Shown one piece after another: positions 33,871 to 42,368 of a DNA stretch of 64,000 bases. Each line of letters begins with the position of its first letter. Positions within the stretch are counted from its first letter, which is position 1. The notes below the pieces were generated by a model. The model searched no databases. It was not told where the DNA came from and saw nothing but the letters and a program-made list of their open reading frames with translations. The position numbers and the translations under genes were made by a program. Source of the DNA: JBOGGX01 sp050744245. Its GTDB lineage: Bacteria > Actinomycetota > Acidimicrobiia > Acidimicrobiales > JBOGGX01. The stretch lies in contig JBOGGX010000238.1 in the NCBI GenBank assembly GCA_050744245.1, forward strand, positions 1 to 64,000, written 5' to 3'.

Positions 33871-35142
33871 ATGGCAAGAGTGGAAACCGCGAACAAGGTC
33901 GTTGTCGTCGGACTCGGCTACGTCGGCCTACCTCTCGCGCTCGAGGCCGTCGCGGCCGGGCACGACGTGACCGGGTACGACACCTCGACCGAGCGGGTCC
34001 GCCGGCTTCATGCCGCGGAGAGCTACGTCGACGACGTCGATGATGTCGACCTCAAGGAGGCACGCGAGACGGGCCGGTTCGTCGTGACCGATCGCCTCGA
34101 CGAGTGTCGCGGCTTCGACATCGCCATCATCGCCGTGCCCACACCACTGCGCGATGGCGCGCCAGAGCTCGAGTATGTCATCGGCGCCACGAAGGCGATC
34201 GGGACCATCCTCGCGGCCGGCGGCTGCGTCGTGCTCGAGTCGACCACCTACCCGGGCACGACCGAGCAACTGGTCGTGCCGCTCCTGGAGGAGACGTCCG
34301 GTCTGAAGGCCGGTCGAGACTTCTCCGTCGGCTACAGCCCCGAGCGCATCGACCCGGGCAACCCGGTCTGGACGATCGGCACCACACCCAAGATCGTGTC
34401 GGGTATCGACCAGACGTCCGTCGAACGAGTGCGTCGGTTCTACGCCACGATCGTCGATCGGGTCGTGCCCGTGAAGGGCACCAAGGAAGCCGAGCTCGCC
34501 AAGCTCCTCGAGAACACGTTCCGTCACGTCAACATTGCCCTGGTCAACGAGCTCGCGGTCTATGCCCACGAGCTCGGGATCGACATCTGGGATGTCATCG
34601 ACGGCGCCGACAGCAAGCCGTTCGGCTTCATGCGGTTCTCGCCCGGCCCTGGGGTTGGCGGGCATTGCCTTCCCATCGACCCGAGCTACCTGTCGTGGCA
34701 GGTGCGGCGCCGACTGGGGACATCGTTTCGATTCATCGAGCTGGCGAACGACATCAACCAGCGCATGCCTGACTATGTCGTCAACCGCATCGGTCTCTCG
34801 CTGAACCGTCAACACCTCTCGGTCAGCGGTGCTCGGATCCTGCTGCTCGGCCTCGCCTACAAGCGGAACTCGGGCGACGCACGCGAGACACCTGCGGCCC
34901 GCGTCGCTGAACTGCTCGACCGGCTCGGCGCCGAGCTGCGCATCGCCGACCCACTGGTCGAGGAGAGCCCGTCGGTGCCGGGCCTGAGGGTCGAGGCCGA
35001 CGCCGAGGAGATCGCTTCTGCCGACCTCGTCGTCGTGCTGACCGACCACGACGCGTTCGATTGGGACTCGGTGCGCACCAACGCTCGTGCGATCTTCGAC
35101 ACCCGTCACCGGCTGGAGGGACCGAACGTTGAACACCTCTGA
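33871..35142 (+). CDS. wecC: UDP-HexNAc/UDP-sugar 6-dehydrogenase
   Basis: 423 residues. N-terminal Rossmann motif VVVVGLGYVGLPLALEAVAAGHDVTGYD, then AVPTPLRDG, VVLESTTYPGTTEQLV, SPERIDPGN, KLLENTFRHVNIALVNELA, and the catalytic-Cys loop PGPGVGGHCLPIDPSYL. The C-terminal part LLLGLAYKRNSGDARETPA completes the UDP-glucose/GDP-mannose dehydrogenase family. Sequence type and neighbourhood (wecB, wecG) favour UDP-N-acetylhexosamine as substrate, giving UDP-ManNAcA or UDP-GlcNAcA. The exact sugar is inferred. The gene symbol is by analogy. Confidence 0.85.
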   Translation: MARVETANKVVVVGLGYVGLPLALEAVAAGHDVTGYDTSTERVRRLHAAESYVDDVDDVDLKEARETGRFVVTDRLDECRGFDIAIIAVPTPLRDGAPELEYVIGATKAIGTILAAGGCVVLESTTYPGTTEQLVVPLLEETSGLKAGRDFSVGYSPERIDPGNPVWTIGTTPKIVSGIDQTSVERVRRFYATIVDRVVPVKGTKEAELAKLLENTFRHVNIALVNELAVYAHELGIDIWDVIDGADSKPFGFMRFSPGPGVGGHCLPIDPSYLSWQVRRRLGTSFRFIELANDINQRMPDYVVNRIGLSLNRQHLSVSGARILLLGLAYKRNSGDARETPAARVAELLDRLGAELRIADPLVEESPSVPGLRVEADAEEIASADLVVVLTDHDAFDWDSVRTNARAIFDTRHRLEGPNVEHL

Positions 35143-36277
35143 GAAGTCCACGGCCCTTGGAGCGGGACGGCTCACGCCGCATGACGTCGAGGGCCTGCTC
35201 GACTTCGCCGACGGTGTGCTCCCGACCCTGCGCCATCGAGATGGCCTGTTCTGCTTCGATCGAGGATTCGACTCACCCGAACTTCGCGGCGTGTCGGTTC
35301 GCTACTCGATCCTCGTCCTGCTCGGACTCCTGAGGCGACGGACGACCGGCCGCGACTTCAGCATCGACGTCGAGGATCTCCATCGCAGCATTGCCAGCCG
35401 AGTCGACACGTTGGACGTCGGCGACCTCAGCCTGCTGCTCTGGGCCGAGGTCCGGATGGGCGCGGCGTCGGCTCCCGTGACGCTGGCCCGGCTCGCTCGG
35501 CGCTCGGCCGACCAGGAACGCCAAGGCCGACTCGAAGGCATGGAGGCCGCCTGGTTCGTCCTCGGCACGGCGGAGGCCACGGTGGCCGGGCTTCCCGCTC
35601 GGGAGCAGTTCGATGCCGCCTACGCCCACTTCCGGGCTCGTCGCTCACCTTCCTCCCCGCTCTTCCGTCACAACGCCACGGGGCGGGGGCGGGCCCGGCT
35701 TCCCAACTTCGCCACCCAGATCTACAGCCTGCTCGCCTTGGCCGAGACGGTCCGTCACGGCCTGGCCCACGACGCAGAGGGCGCCGGCCGCGCTCTGGCC
35801 GCCAAGCTCATCGAGCTCCGGCTGCCCGACGGTGGTTGGCCGTGGCTCTTCCACGCCGACCGGGGTTCCGTGGTCGAGCGCTACGAGGTGTACTCCGTGC
35901 ACCAGGACGCCATGGCCCCCATGGCGCTCTTCGCCCTGGCCGAGGCGACCGGCGAACAGTCCTATGCCCGGGCCGCGGTCGAGGGGTTCCAATGGTGCTT
36001 CGGGAACAACGAGCTCGGCTTCGACTTCTACGACCGGGCCAACCACTTTGCGCATCGCTCGATCAAGCGGCGAGGTTGGGCGCACTCGGCCAACCTGTGG
36101 ACCAACACCGCCCTCGGCGGCGTCCTGGGATCCGCCGCGAGAACCGACGCCGGCGGCCTCGAGATCAACGCCACCTGTCGGCCCTATCACCTGGGGTGGA
36201 TCCTCGAGGCATGGTCGGGGCGCGAGCATCTCAACTCCCTCGTGGCCGGCGAGCAGACGACCGAGGTTGTCGGATGA
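35129..36277 (+). CDS. Alpha/alpha-toroid-like protein of unknown role
   Basis: 382 residues from TTG at 35129, which follows GGAGGG by 8 bases and overlaps the dehydrogenase stop. The sequence is made of helical hairpins: YSILVLLGLLRR, LPNFATQIYSLLALAETVRHG, LPDGGWPWLFHADRGSVVERYEVYSVHQDAMAPMALFALAEA and HSANLWTNTALGGVLGSA. The DGGWPWL and YSVHQDAMAPMAL motifs recall prenyltransferase/terpene-cyclase or six-hairpin glycosidase toroids. No signal peptide, so cytoplasmic. It overlaps wecG by four bases (ATGA). Its fixed place between wecC and wecG suggests a role in making or modifying the repeat unit; none is established. Confidence 0.75.
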   Translation: MNTSEKSTALGAGRLTPHDVEGLLDFADGVLPTLRHRDGLFCFDRGFDSPELRGVSVRYSILVLLGLLRRRTTGRDFSIDVEDLHRSIASRVDTLDVGDLSLLLWAEVRMGAASAPVTLARLARRSADQERQGRLEGMEAAWFVLGTAEATVAGLPAREQFDAAYAHFRARRSPSSPLFRHNATGRGRARLPNFATQIYSLLALAETVRHGLAHDAEGAGRALAAKLIELRLPDGGWPWLFHADRGSVVERYEVYSVHQDAMAPMALFALAEATGEQSYARAAVEGFQWCFGNNELGFDFYDRANHFAHRSIKRRGWAHSANLWTNTALGGVLGSAARTDAGGLEINATCRPYHLGWILEAWSGREHLNSLVAGEQTTEVVG

Positions 36278-37032
36278 CGACGCTCATCTCGCCGTCGCCG
36301 GTACGCCGGGCCCATCTCTTCGAAACCGAGGTCGACGCCCTCACCCTGGCCGAGACGGTCGATCGGGCGTTCGAGCTCGTCGATGCGGGCGCGATCACCC
36401 AGCACGTCGTGCTCAATGCGGCCAAGGTCGTCCAGATGAGCAAGGACGATCGGCTCAAGGAGATCATCGACTCCTGTGGGTTGGTCAACGCCGACGGACA
36501 GTCCGTGGTCTGGGCCAGCCGGATCCTCGGACGGCCTCTGCCCGAACGAGTTGCGGGCATCGACCTGTTCAACGCCATCGTCGAGCGAGCGGCGAACACC
36601 GGGCACTCGCTGTTCTTCCTCGGGGCCACCGACGACGTCCTGAACGAGATGGTCCGCCGTCTTCGAGCGCGCCATCCTGGCCTCGTGGTCGCCGGCCATC
36701 GGAACGGCTACTGGAGCGATGACGACGAAGTCGTCGCCGCCGTCCGAGCGGCCAGCCCCGACTTTCTGTTCCTCGCCATCCCCAGCCCCCGCAAGGAGTT
36801 CTGGTTGAGCGAACACCTCCGGCCCCTCGGCGTGCCCTTCGTCATGGGGGTGGGTGGAACCTTCGACGTCGTGGCCGGCAAGGTCCGTCGAGCCCCGACC
36901 TGGGTCCAGCGCCTCGGTTGTGAATGGATCTACCGCCTGGCACAGGAACCGAGACGCATGTGGAAGCGCTATCTGAAGGGCAACTCCGCCTTCATGATGC
37001 TCACGGCTCGCGAGTGGTGGCGATCGGCATGA
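36274..37032 (+). CDS. wecG: WecG/TagA/CpsF-family glycosyltransferase
   Basis: 252 residues from the ATG overlapping the previous stop. Family signatures are VVLNAAKVVQMSKDDRLKEIIDSCGLVNADGQSVVWASRILG (about 45-85, with the N-A-D-G motif), RVAGIDLFNAIVERA, SLFFLGATDDVLNEMV, PDFLFLAIPSPRKEFWL, MGVGGTFDVVAGKVRRAP and a C-terminal RLAQEPRRMWKRYL membrane-associating segment. Relatives transfer ManNAcA or ManNAc from UDP to a lipid-linked GlcNAc. This fits the adjacent wecB and wecC homologues. Confidence 0.92.
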   Translation: MTTLISPSPVRRAHLFETEVDALTLAETVDRAFELVDAGAITQHVVLNAAKVVQMSKDDRLKEIIDSCGLVNADGQSVVWASRILGRPLPERVAGIDLFNAIVERAANTGHSLFFLGATDDVLNEMVRRLRARHPGLVVAGHRNGYWSDDDEVVAAVRAASPDFLFLAIPSPRKEFWLSEHLRPLGVPFVMGVGGTFDVVAGKVRRAPTWVQRLGCEWIYRLAQEPRRMWKRYLKGNSAFMMLTAREWWRSA

Positions 37033-38216
37033 TCCGCCGCCCGGTCGTCATCGCGGGAGCCCGGCCCAACTTTGTCAAGGTCGCCCCGCTCATGCGGGCG
37101 CTGACCGCTCACGGCGTGGACGCCCGGCTGGTCCACACGGGCCAGCACTACGACGCAGCCATGTCGGCGAGCTTCTTCGAGTGCCTGGACATACCGGAGC
37201 CGGCCGTGAATCTCGGTGTTGGCTCCGGCAGCCACGGTTCGCAGACCGCGGCCGTGATGACTGCGTTCGAGGAGTGGCTGATCGGCGCCGACGCCGACGC
37301 GATTCTCGTCGTCGGCGACGTCAACTCCACCGTGGCCTGCGCCCTGGTCGGCGCGAAGGCCGGCATTCCCGTCGGTCACGTCGAGGCTGGACTGCGTGCG
37401 TTCGACCGCACGATGCCGGAGGAGATCAACCGGGTCGTCGTCGACGCCCTCGCCACCTGGCTCTTCACTCCCAGCTCTGATGCCGATGAGAACCTTCTGG
37501 CCGAAGGGGTCGAGCCGGCGCGCATTCATCGCGTGGGCAACGTGATGGTCGACAGTCTTCTCGGAGCGCTCGACCGGGCGCGTCGACAGACGGTCGTGGC
37601 CGACCTCGGACTGACGAGGGATGACTTCGGCCTCGTCACGCTGCACCGGCCCGCCCTCGTCGACGACGCTCGGCGGCTGGCCGACGTGGTGGACACGCTG
37701 TTGTCGATCGGCGACTGGGAGCGGCTGGTGTTCCCCGTCCATCCTCGGACCCGGAAGATGCTCGAACAGGCGGGCGTGGTCATCGACGACCGGCGCATGA
37801 GCCTGGTCGAGCCGCTCGGGTACCTCGACTTCCTGGCCCTCGAGGAGGCGGCTGCCGTCGTCCTCACGGATTCAGGCGGCGTGCAGGAGGAGACCAGCGC
37901 CCTCGGCGTACCCTGCCTGACCCTGCGGGAGAACACCGAGCGGCCGATCACGGTGACGCTGGGAACGAACACCCTCGTCGGCTTCGACCGGCGAACCATC
38001 CTCGCCGGAGCCGTCGCCGCCAGGGAACAGGGAAGGCAGGCGCCGGCGATCCCGCGGTGGGACGGGCGCGCCTGCGACCGGATCGCACAGGTGCTCTCGG
38101 CTCCGGCCGAGCACATCGAGTTCGTGCCGCCGGAGCTGGCGCTGACGGGTTCGGCCGAGTTCAGGGCCGGGCGTCAACCGGCGTCACCAGCGCTGGTGGC
38201 CGTCGCGCCTCGCTGA
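37029..38216 (+). CDS. wecB: UDP-N-acetylglucosamine 2-epimerase
   Basis: 395 residues, ATG overlapping the wecG stop. Typical text is GARPNFVKVAPLMRAL, LVHTGQHYDAAMSASFF, VGDVNSTVACALVGAKAGIPVGHVEAGLRAFDRTMPEEINR (catalytic acidic residues), VFPVHPRTRKML (catalytic His), and LTDSGGVQEETSALGVPCLTLRENTERP (UDP-binding). It interconverts UDP-GlcNAc and UDP-ManNAc, or a 3-acetamido uronic derivative as in WbpI. Last gene of the operon driven by array (b). Confidence 0.92.
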   Translation: MIRRPVVIAGARPNFVKVAPLMRALTAHGVDARLVHTGQHYDAAMSASFFECLDIPEPAVNLGVGSGSHGSQTAAVMTAFEEWLIGADADAILVVGDVNSTVACALVGAKAGIPVGHVEAGLRAFDRTMPEEINRVVVDALATWLFTPSSDADENLLAEGVEPARIHRVGNVMVDSLLGALDRARRQTVVADLGLTRDDFGLVTLHRPALVDDARRLADVVDTLLSIGDWERLVFPVHPRTRKMLEQAGVVIDDRRMSLVEPLGYLDFLALEEAAAVVLTDSGGVQEETSALGVPCLTLRENTERPITVTLGTNTLVGFDRRTILAGAVAAREQGRQAPAIPRWDGRACDRIAQVLSAPAEHIEFVPPELALTGSAEFRAGRQPASPALVAVAPR

Positions 38217-38338
38217 TCAGGGTCCGGTCGGCGGTCGCCCGGGGTGCTCGCGCCTTCGGTACGGCTGCCCACGCCAGCGTCGACTCGATGGGCTGACCGG
38301 TGACCGGCCAGTGCTGTGACACAACCGTTCGCGCCATG

Positions 38339-38505
38339 GGGGAGCCCTCCCCGCGCCCGAACCGGAGGTTCCGGCGCTCGGTCCCGCCCACCCGCGCTCC
38401 GCGATCCCCCCTCGGCTCAGGTCGGATCCGGGTCTGCCGGTCCGACCTGGGAAACATCGAGCGGCCGAAGGCCGCACGCTTGCGAGCCGAAGCCCCGTCA
38501 GGGGC
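38339..38505. repeat. Cluster of five hairpins after wecB
   Basis: Five dyads lie in 167 bp. They are GGGGAG/CTCCCC (38339-38352), CCGGA/TCCGG (38362-38374), a 13-bp stem CAGGTCGGA(t)CCGG with CCGGTCCGACCTG (38418-38449, one bulged T), GCGGCC/GGCCGC with loop GAA (38461-38475) and GCCCC/GGGGC (38492-38505). The terminator at 38519 follows. The 335-bp gap contains no believable gene. Confidence 0.6.
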
Positions 38506-38518
38506 GAAGGCGAGAGAT

Positions 38519-38547
38519 TCGACCAGCAACCTCTGGTTGCTGGTCGA
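38519..38547. terminator. Bidirectional hairpin terminator
   Basis: A perfect 13-bp stem, TCGACCAGCAACC and GGTTGCTGGTCGA, with a 3-base loop TCT. It lies between two convergent operons, directly after the stop of the minus-strand beta-helix gene (38552). No long T-run, as is common in GC-rich genomes. Confidence 0.8.
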
Positions 38548-38551
38548 GGTT

Positions 38552-39580
38552 CTAGCCCTCATAGTCCGTGGTCCGTCGCGAACCGTCGGGCCACCAGTAC
38601 CTGCCGTCATCGGACGAAGGTTGATGGTCGCTCCCTGGTGCCACTCGCCAGCGATTGTCACGCCAGACGTTGCCGGTCTCGCCGACCCACGCCGCGCCGG
38701 TGTAGAGCGGCCCCCAGTCCGGCGGTATGTCGGTACCAAAGGTGTTGCCGACGAACGTGATGTTCGAGCCTCCGAGCTCCTCGCCGATCGCCACGCTGTA
38801 GCCGAACCCTGAGAAGTAGTTGTTGGTGATCGTCACGTTCTCGTACGGGCGCTCGGAGGCTTGGAGGGCCAGGCCTTGGGTGTTCCCGACCGAAGCGATG
38901 TAGTTCTGGTCGAACACCATGTGGGTCGGGCCGCCCTCGTTCGACAGGATGGCATCGGTGTGGTCGATGCCGCCATCGTCGCGGGCATCGTGGAACCAGG
39001 AGTTGCGGACCACGAACGGCTGAGCCTCGCTCGAGAAGTTGATCTGGATGGCATTGCCCCAGCCCCAGAAGTCCGAGTGATCGACCGTGACCCGACCCGC
39101 CTCTCGCTGATCGATGCCGTACTGATAGCCCTGCTCGTAGGCAACGGGTGGCGAGTCGTCGGCGCTGGGCTCGAACGTGCTGTAGTCGAACAGGATGTTG
39201 TCGCCCCGCACGACCACGTTGGCGTCGCCGACGGCATTGGATGCGAAGCGACATCCGTAGAACGTCACGTCGTTGACCCGTCCGAGCGACGTCGTCCCGA
39301 CGCTCACACCGTCGTCGAAGTTGCAGAATCGGTAGGTCTTCCCGCTCTCGATCGGACCCTCGCACTCCGTGAGCCGTCCCGGGTAGCCGGGAGCGTTGGC
39401 GTAGCCCGTGTCGGTGGCGTTGGGCCACGTGCTGGCGGCGTCGGTAGCCGCGTGGGCGCTCCGGTTCGACGCATCCCCGCTCGATCCATCGTGGACGATG
39501 ACAAGGGTGATCGCCAGGGCCACGACAACCGCGATCCCAACCGTGAACAACGCGATCAGCCTTCGCTGCGGTTCGGTCAT
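38552..39580 (-). CDS. Exported right-handed beta-helix protein
   Basis: 342 residues from ATG at 39580. A signal-anchor helix (LIALFTVGIAVVVALAITLVIVHDG) leads into a polar linker and a parallel beta-helix domain. Its short rungs recur with N-rich turns: VTFYGCRFASNAVGDANVVVRGDNILFDYSTF, VTVDHSDFWGWGNAIQINFS, FVVRNSWFHDARDDGG, VTITNNYFSGFGYSVAI and ITFVGNTFGTD. It should sit outside the membrane and bind or cleave polysaccharide. Pectate-lyase-type catalytic residues are not evident. Last gene of the operon headed by array (c); a similar protein is encoded at 52183. Confidence 0.8.
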   Translation of the reverse strand: MTEPQRRLIALFTVGIAVVVALAITLVIVHDGSSGDASNRSAHAATDAASTWPNATDTGYANAPGYPGRLTECEGPIESGKTYRFCNFDDGVSVGTTSLGRVNDVTFYGCRFASNAVGDANVVVRGDNILFDYSTFEPSADDSPPVAYEQGYQYGIDQREAGRVTVDHSDFWGWGNAIQINFSSEAQPFVVRNSWFHDARDDGGIDHTDAILSNEGGPTHMVFDQNYIASVGNTQGLALQASERPYENVTITNNYFSGFGYSVAIGEELGGSNITFVGNTFGTDIPPDWGPLYTGAAWVGETGNVWRDNRWRVAPGSDHQPSSDDGRYWWPDGSRRTTDYEG

Positions 39581-39627
39581 CGGAGATCGATCACTCTGCG
39601 CATGGGAGCCCGGATCGATCGTTCGGC

Positions 39628-41139
39628 TCAGCCCGCCCGCTCGGGCACTGGTTGCAACGCTCTCGGGCGTCGCGCCGCGAGCCAGGACGTCGCCGATCCA
39701 AGCGTGGATCGCAACGGGAACGCGATCGCGAGGAAGGACACGCACACGGCACCGGCACCCACAGTGAGCTGCGCGATCGTCGAATCAAGCAACGAGAGAC
39801 CAATCAGCGCGGTGACCACCGCGGCACAACCGGCAAGCAGCGGTCGGACGAGGGAGCCGAGGGTGGCCCGGGCCGATATGCCGGCGCGGTCGAGGACGAC
39901 GACGTACGCCGGGGCGACGATCACGAGGGCCACGGCGACCTGGGCCATGGCCGCCCCACGGATGCCTCCAAGGTGGGCGCCGATGGCCACCGCAGGGACC
40001 AGGGACGCCAGCCAGGCCGCCTGCAGCCACAGCAACGAGCGGGATCGGCCCAGGGCGAGCAGGACGTCATAGCAGAGGCCGACGGCAACCCGGACGGTGC
40101 CGATCACCGCCAGCCATCGAACGACGCCGACCGCCGTCAGCCACCGCTGTCCGTACAGCGTGCCGATGACGGGCTCGGCGAGCGTCGCCAGCAGGACGGT
40201 GCCGAGCAACACCAGGCGGACAACCATGCCGAGCGACCGGGCGAAGGCCCGCTCGAGTTCTTCCGGCTGGTCCACCAACCGGGCGAAGCCTGGGATCGCC
40301 ACCCGACGGATGGCCATCGACAGCAGATTCGGTGGCCAGCTCGAGAGGTTGTAGGCGAGCACATAGAAGCCCAGCGCCGTCGGGCCGAGTATGCGCCCGA
40401 CGACGAGGTTGTCGACGTTCGTCACCGTCAGCAGCAGAAAGCTCGCGCCGGCGAGCGGAAGTCCGAAGCGAATCAGTTGGCGAGCATCGGCGCGATTCCA
40501 ACCAGGTCGTGGCCGACGCGGCGCAAGCGCGAGGATCAGCACCGTGGCGCACAGGTTCCCGGCCACGCCGCTCCAGGCCAGGCTCAGGGCGCCGTAGCCG
40601 GCGCTGGCCAGGCCGATCCCGAGTGTCGCCGACACGGCCGACGCGGTCAGGTCGGCAACCGCCCGACGACCCTGGAGAAAGCCCCGTGTGAGCAGTGCGT
40701 TCGGTATCGACGAGATCCCATCGAGGATCACGCTCATCGAGAGAATGCGCAGGACGGTCATCGCTTCCGGGGCCTGGAGGCTGGTCGCCACCCACGGCGC
40801 AGCCAGGAACAGGCCAGCGAACACGAGGCCGCTGCTGACCACCGACAACGTCACCGCCGTGTGACTGGCTCGGGAGGGGTCGCCCTGCCATCGAACGATG
40901 GCCACGCTCACGCCCAGCTCGTTCATGCTCTGCAGGACGTTGAGCGCAACCAGCCCGATCGCGAAGACGCCGAAGTGCTCTGGGGTCAGGAGTCTGGCCA
41001 TCACCAGCCCGACGACCAAGGTGAGGGCTCGCGCCGCGACGCTGTTGATCAAGCTCCATCCGAGACCGCCTCGCACCCGCCGTCGGAGCTCGTCGGACGT
41101 GTCCGGCACCGGCAGCCGGTCGGTCAGCGGCGAGGGCAT
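39628..41139 (-). CDS. wzx: Wzx-like polysaccharide flippase
   Basis: 503 residues with about 12-14 hydrophobic helices, starting GGLGWSLINSVAARALTLVVGLVMARLLTPEHFGVFAIG, the typical start of the PST/MVF oligosaccharide flippase family. LNELGVSVAIVRWQG-like text, LTVTNVDNLVVGRILGPTALGFYVLAYNL and SMAIRRVAIPGFARL follow. It moves undecaprenyl-linked repeat units to the outer face of the membrane. Overlaps the end of the upstream glycosyltransferase gene by 16 bases. Confidence 0.92.
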   Translation of the reverse strand: MPSPLTDRLPVPDTSDELRRRVRGGLGWSLINSVAARALTLVVGLVMARLLTPEHFGVFAIGLVALNVLQSMNELGVSVAIVRWQGDPSRASHTAVTLSVVSSGLVFAGLFLAAPWVATSLQAPEAMTVLRILSMSVILDGISSIPNALLTRGFLQGRRAVADLTASAVSATLGIGLASAGYGALSLAWSGVAGNLCATVLILALAPRRPRPGWNRADARQLIRFGLPLAGASFLLLTVTNVDNLVVGRILGPTALGFYVLAYNLSSWPPNLLSMAIRRVAIPGFARLVDQPEELERAFARSLGMVVRLVLLGTVLLATLAEPVIGTLYGQRWLTAVGVVRWLAVIGTVRVAVGLCYDVLLALGRSRSLLWLQAAWLASLVPAVAIGAHLGGIRGAAMAQVAVALVIVAPAYVVVLDRAGISARATLGSLVRPLLAGCAAVVTALIGLSLLDSTIAQLTVGAGAVCVSFLAIAFPLRSTLGSATSWLAARRPRALQPVPERAG

Positions 41140-42356
41140 GCCGCCGCCTGGAGCCTCATCGCCTCATCGTTGCGTCGCGCTCGCTTCTCGCAGGGGCGGT
41201 GGGCCCGCACCTCGGCACCGAGCGCCCGCACGCCGACCCGCAGCGCGTCAGCCGTGACCGGGGCCCGCGCCTGCCGCGCCGCGGCCTGCCCGTAGATGTC
41301 GACGAGGGAGCTCGCCGCGGCCTGCAGGCTGTAGCGCTCGCGTACCACGCCCAGGCCGAAGTCGCCCACCCGGCGCCGGTGATCGTGGCTGTCGAGGAGG
41401 CCGACCATCTGGGAGGCCAGGACCTCTCCGCTGCGGCCACCCGTTCCGACGCCGTACATGCCTTGCCAGAGGAACATCGGTGCCGACGTGCGGTCGAAGA
41501 CCTCGGAAAATCCGAGCTCGCCCTGGACGACAACCGGCTTGGCGTGCGCCATTCCTCGCAGCGCCGAGCTGCCCATCCCGACGACGACATCGGCGGCCGC
41601 GTAGGCCGGCCGCGGATCGAGCATCGGGCCGACCAGACGGACCACGGAACGCCCGGCCCGCTCGTTGACGAGCTCCGCTCGGGTCTGGAGCTGGGGCGCC
41701 GCGGGACCGTCGCCGACGACGAGCAGGTGCATCGGATAGCGATCGGCGAGTCGGCCGGCTGCGTCGATCGCCTCGGAGAGCGCGTCCAGCTTGAGCTCGA
41801 TCGACAGTCGAGAGACGGTCACCACCAGGAGATCGTCGACGCCGATGCTGTGCTGGCGCCGAAACGCCGACCCGTCGTTGCGCGGATGGTCATGCTCGAC
41901 GTCGATGGGAGGCTCGACCACCGATACGAGTCCGCCTTGCTGGGCCTCGGCCTGCGCGCCGAGCTGCGGCGTCCCCATGATGAGCGGCACCGAACGGGGG
42001 ACCAGGGGCGACACCGACATCGACAGGACGGTGCACACGAGCGGCACCCCACCGACGAGATGGGCGCCGTAGAAGGCGTCGAGGCATGGTGGCCACTCGT
42101 AGGCATGGATCAGGTCGATTCGCTCCCGCCGGACCAGTCGAGCGAGCTGCCAGATCCGCGACGGCGCCGGCCGGTACTGCATCGGGTGGGCGGCGAAGAA
42201 GGGGATGCCCTTCTCCTCGACCCGGGCGGCAAGCGGACCGGGAATCCCATACACGACGGCGTCGTGGCCGAGCTCGCCGATCTGGCTGGCCAGGTCGATG
42301 GCGTTGAGCTGGCTCCCGCCGATGGCGAGATCGTGGGGATAGACGAGAACTCTCAT
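41124..42356 (-). CDS. Family 4-type glycosyltransferase
   Basis: 410 residues with two Rossmann halves of a GT-B enzyme: VLVYPHDLAIGGSQLNAIDLASQIGELGHDAVVYG, RIDLIHAYEWPPCLDAFYGAHLVGGVPLVCTV, then LLVVTVSRLSIELKLDALSEAIDAAGRL, HLLVVGDGPAAPQLQ, GPMLDPRPAYAAADVVVGMGSSALRGMAHAKPVVVQGELGF. The usual E-x7-E donor motif is altered: GMGSSALRGMAHAKPVV replaces the first Glu. Second gene of the array (c) operon. Confidence 0.88.
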   Translation of the reverse strand: MRVLVYPHDLAIGGSQLNAIDLASQIGELGHDAVVYGIPGPLAARVEEKGIPFFAAHPMQYRPAPSRIWQLARLVRRERIDLIHAYEWPPCLDAFYGAHLVGGVPLVCTVLSMSVSPLVPRSVPLIMGTPQLGAQAEAQQGGLVSVVEPPIDVEHDHPRNDGSAFRRQHSIGVDDLLVVTVSRLSIELKLDALSEAIDAAGRLADRYPMHLLVVGDGPAAPQLQTRAELVNERAGRSVVRLVGPMLDPRPAYAAADVVVGMGSSALRGMAHAKPVVVQGELGFSEVFDRTSAPMFLWQGMYGVGTGGRSGEVLASQMVGLLDSHDHRRRVGDFGLGVVRERYSLQAAASSLVDIYGQAAARQARAPVTADALRVGVRALGAEVRAHRPCEKRARRNDEAMRLQAAACPRR

Positions 42357-42368
42357 GCGTGTGCGTCC

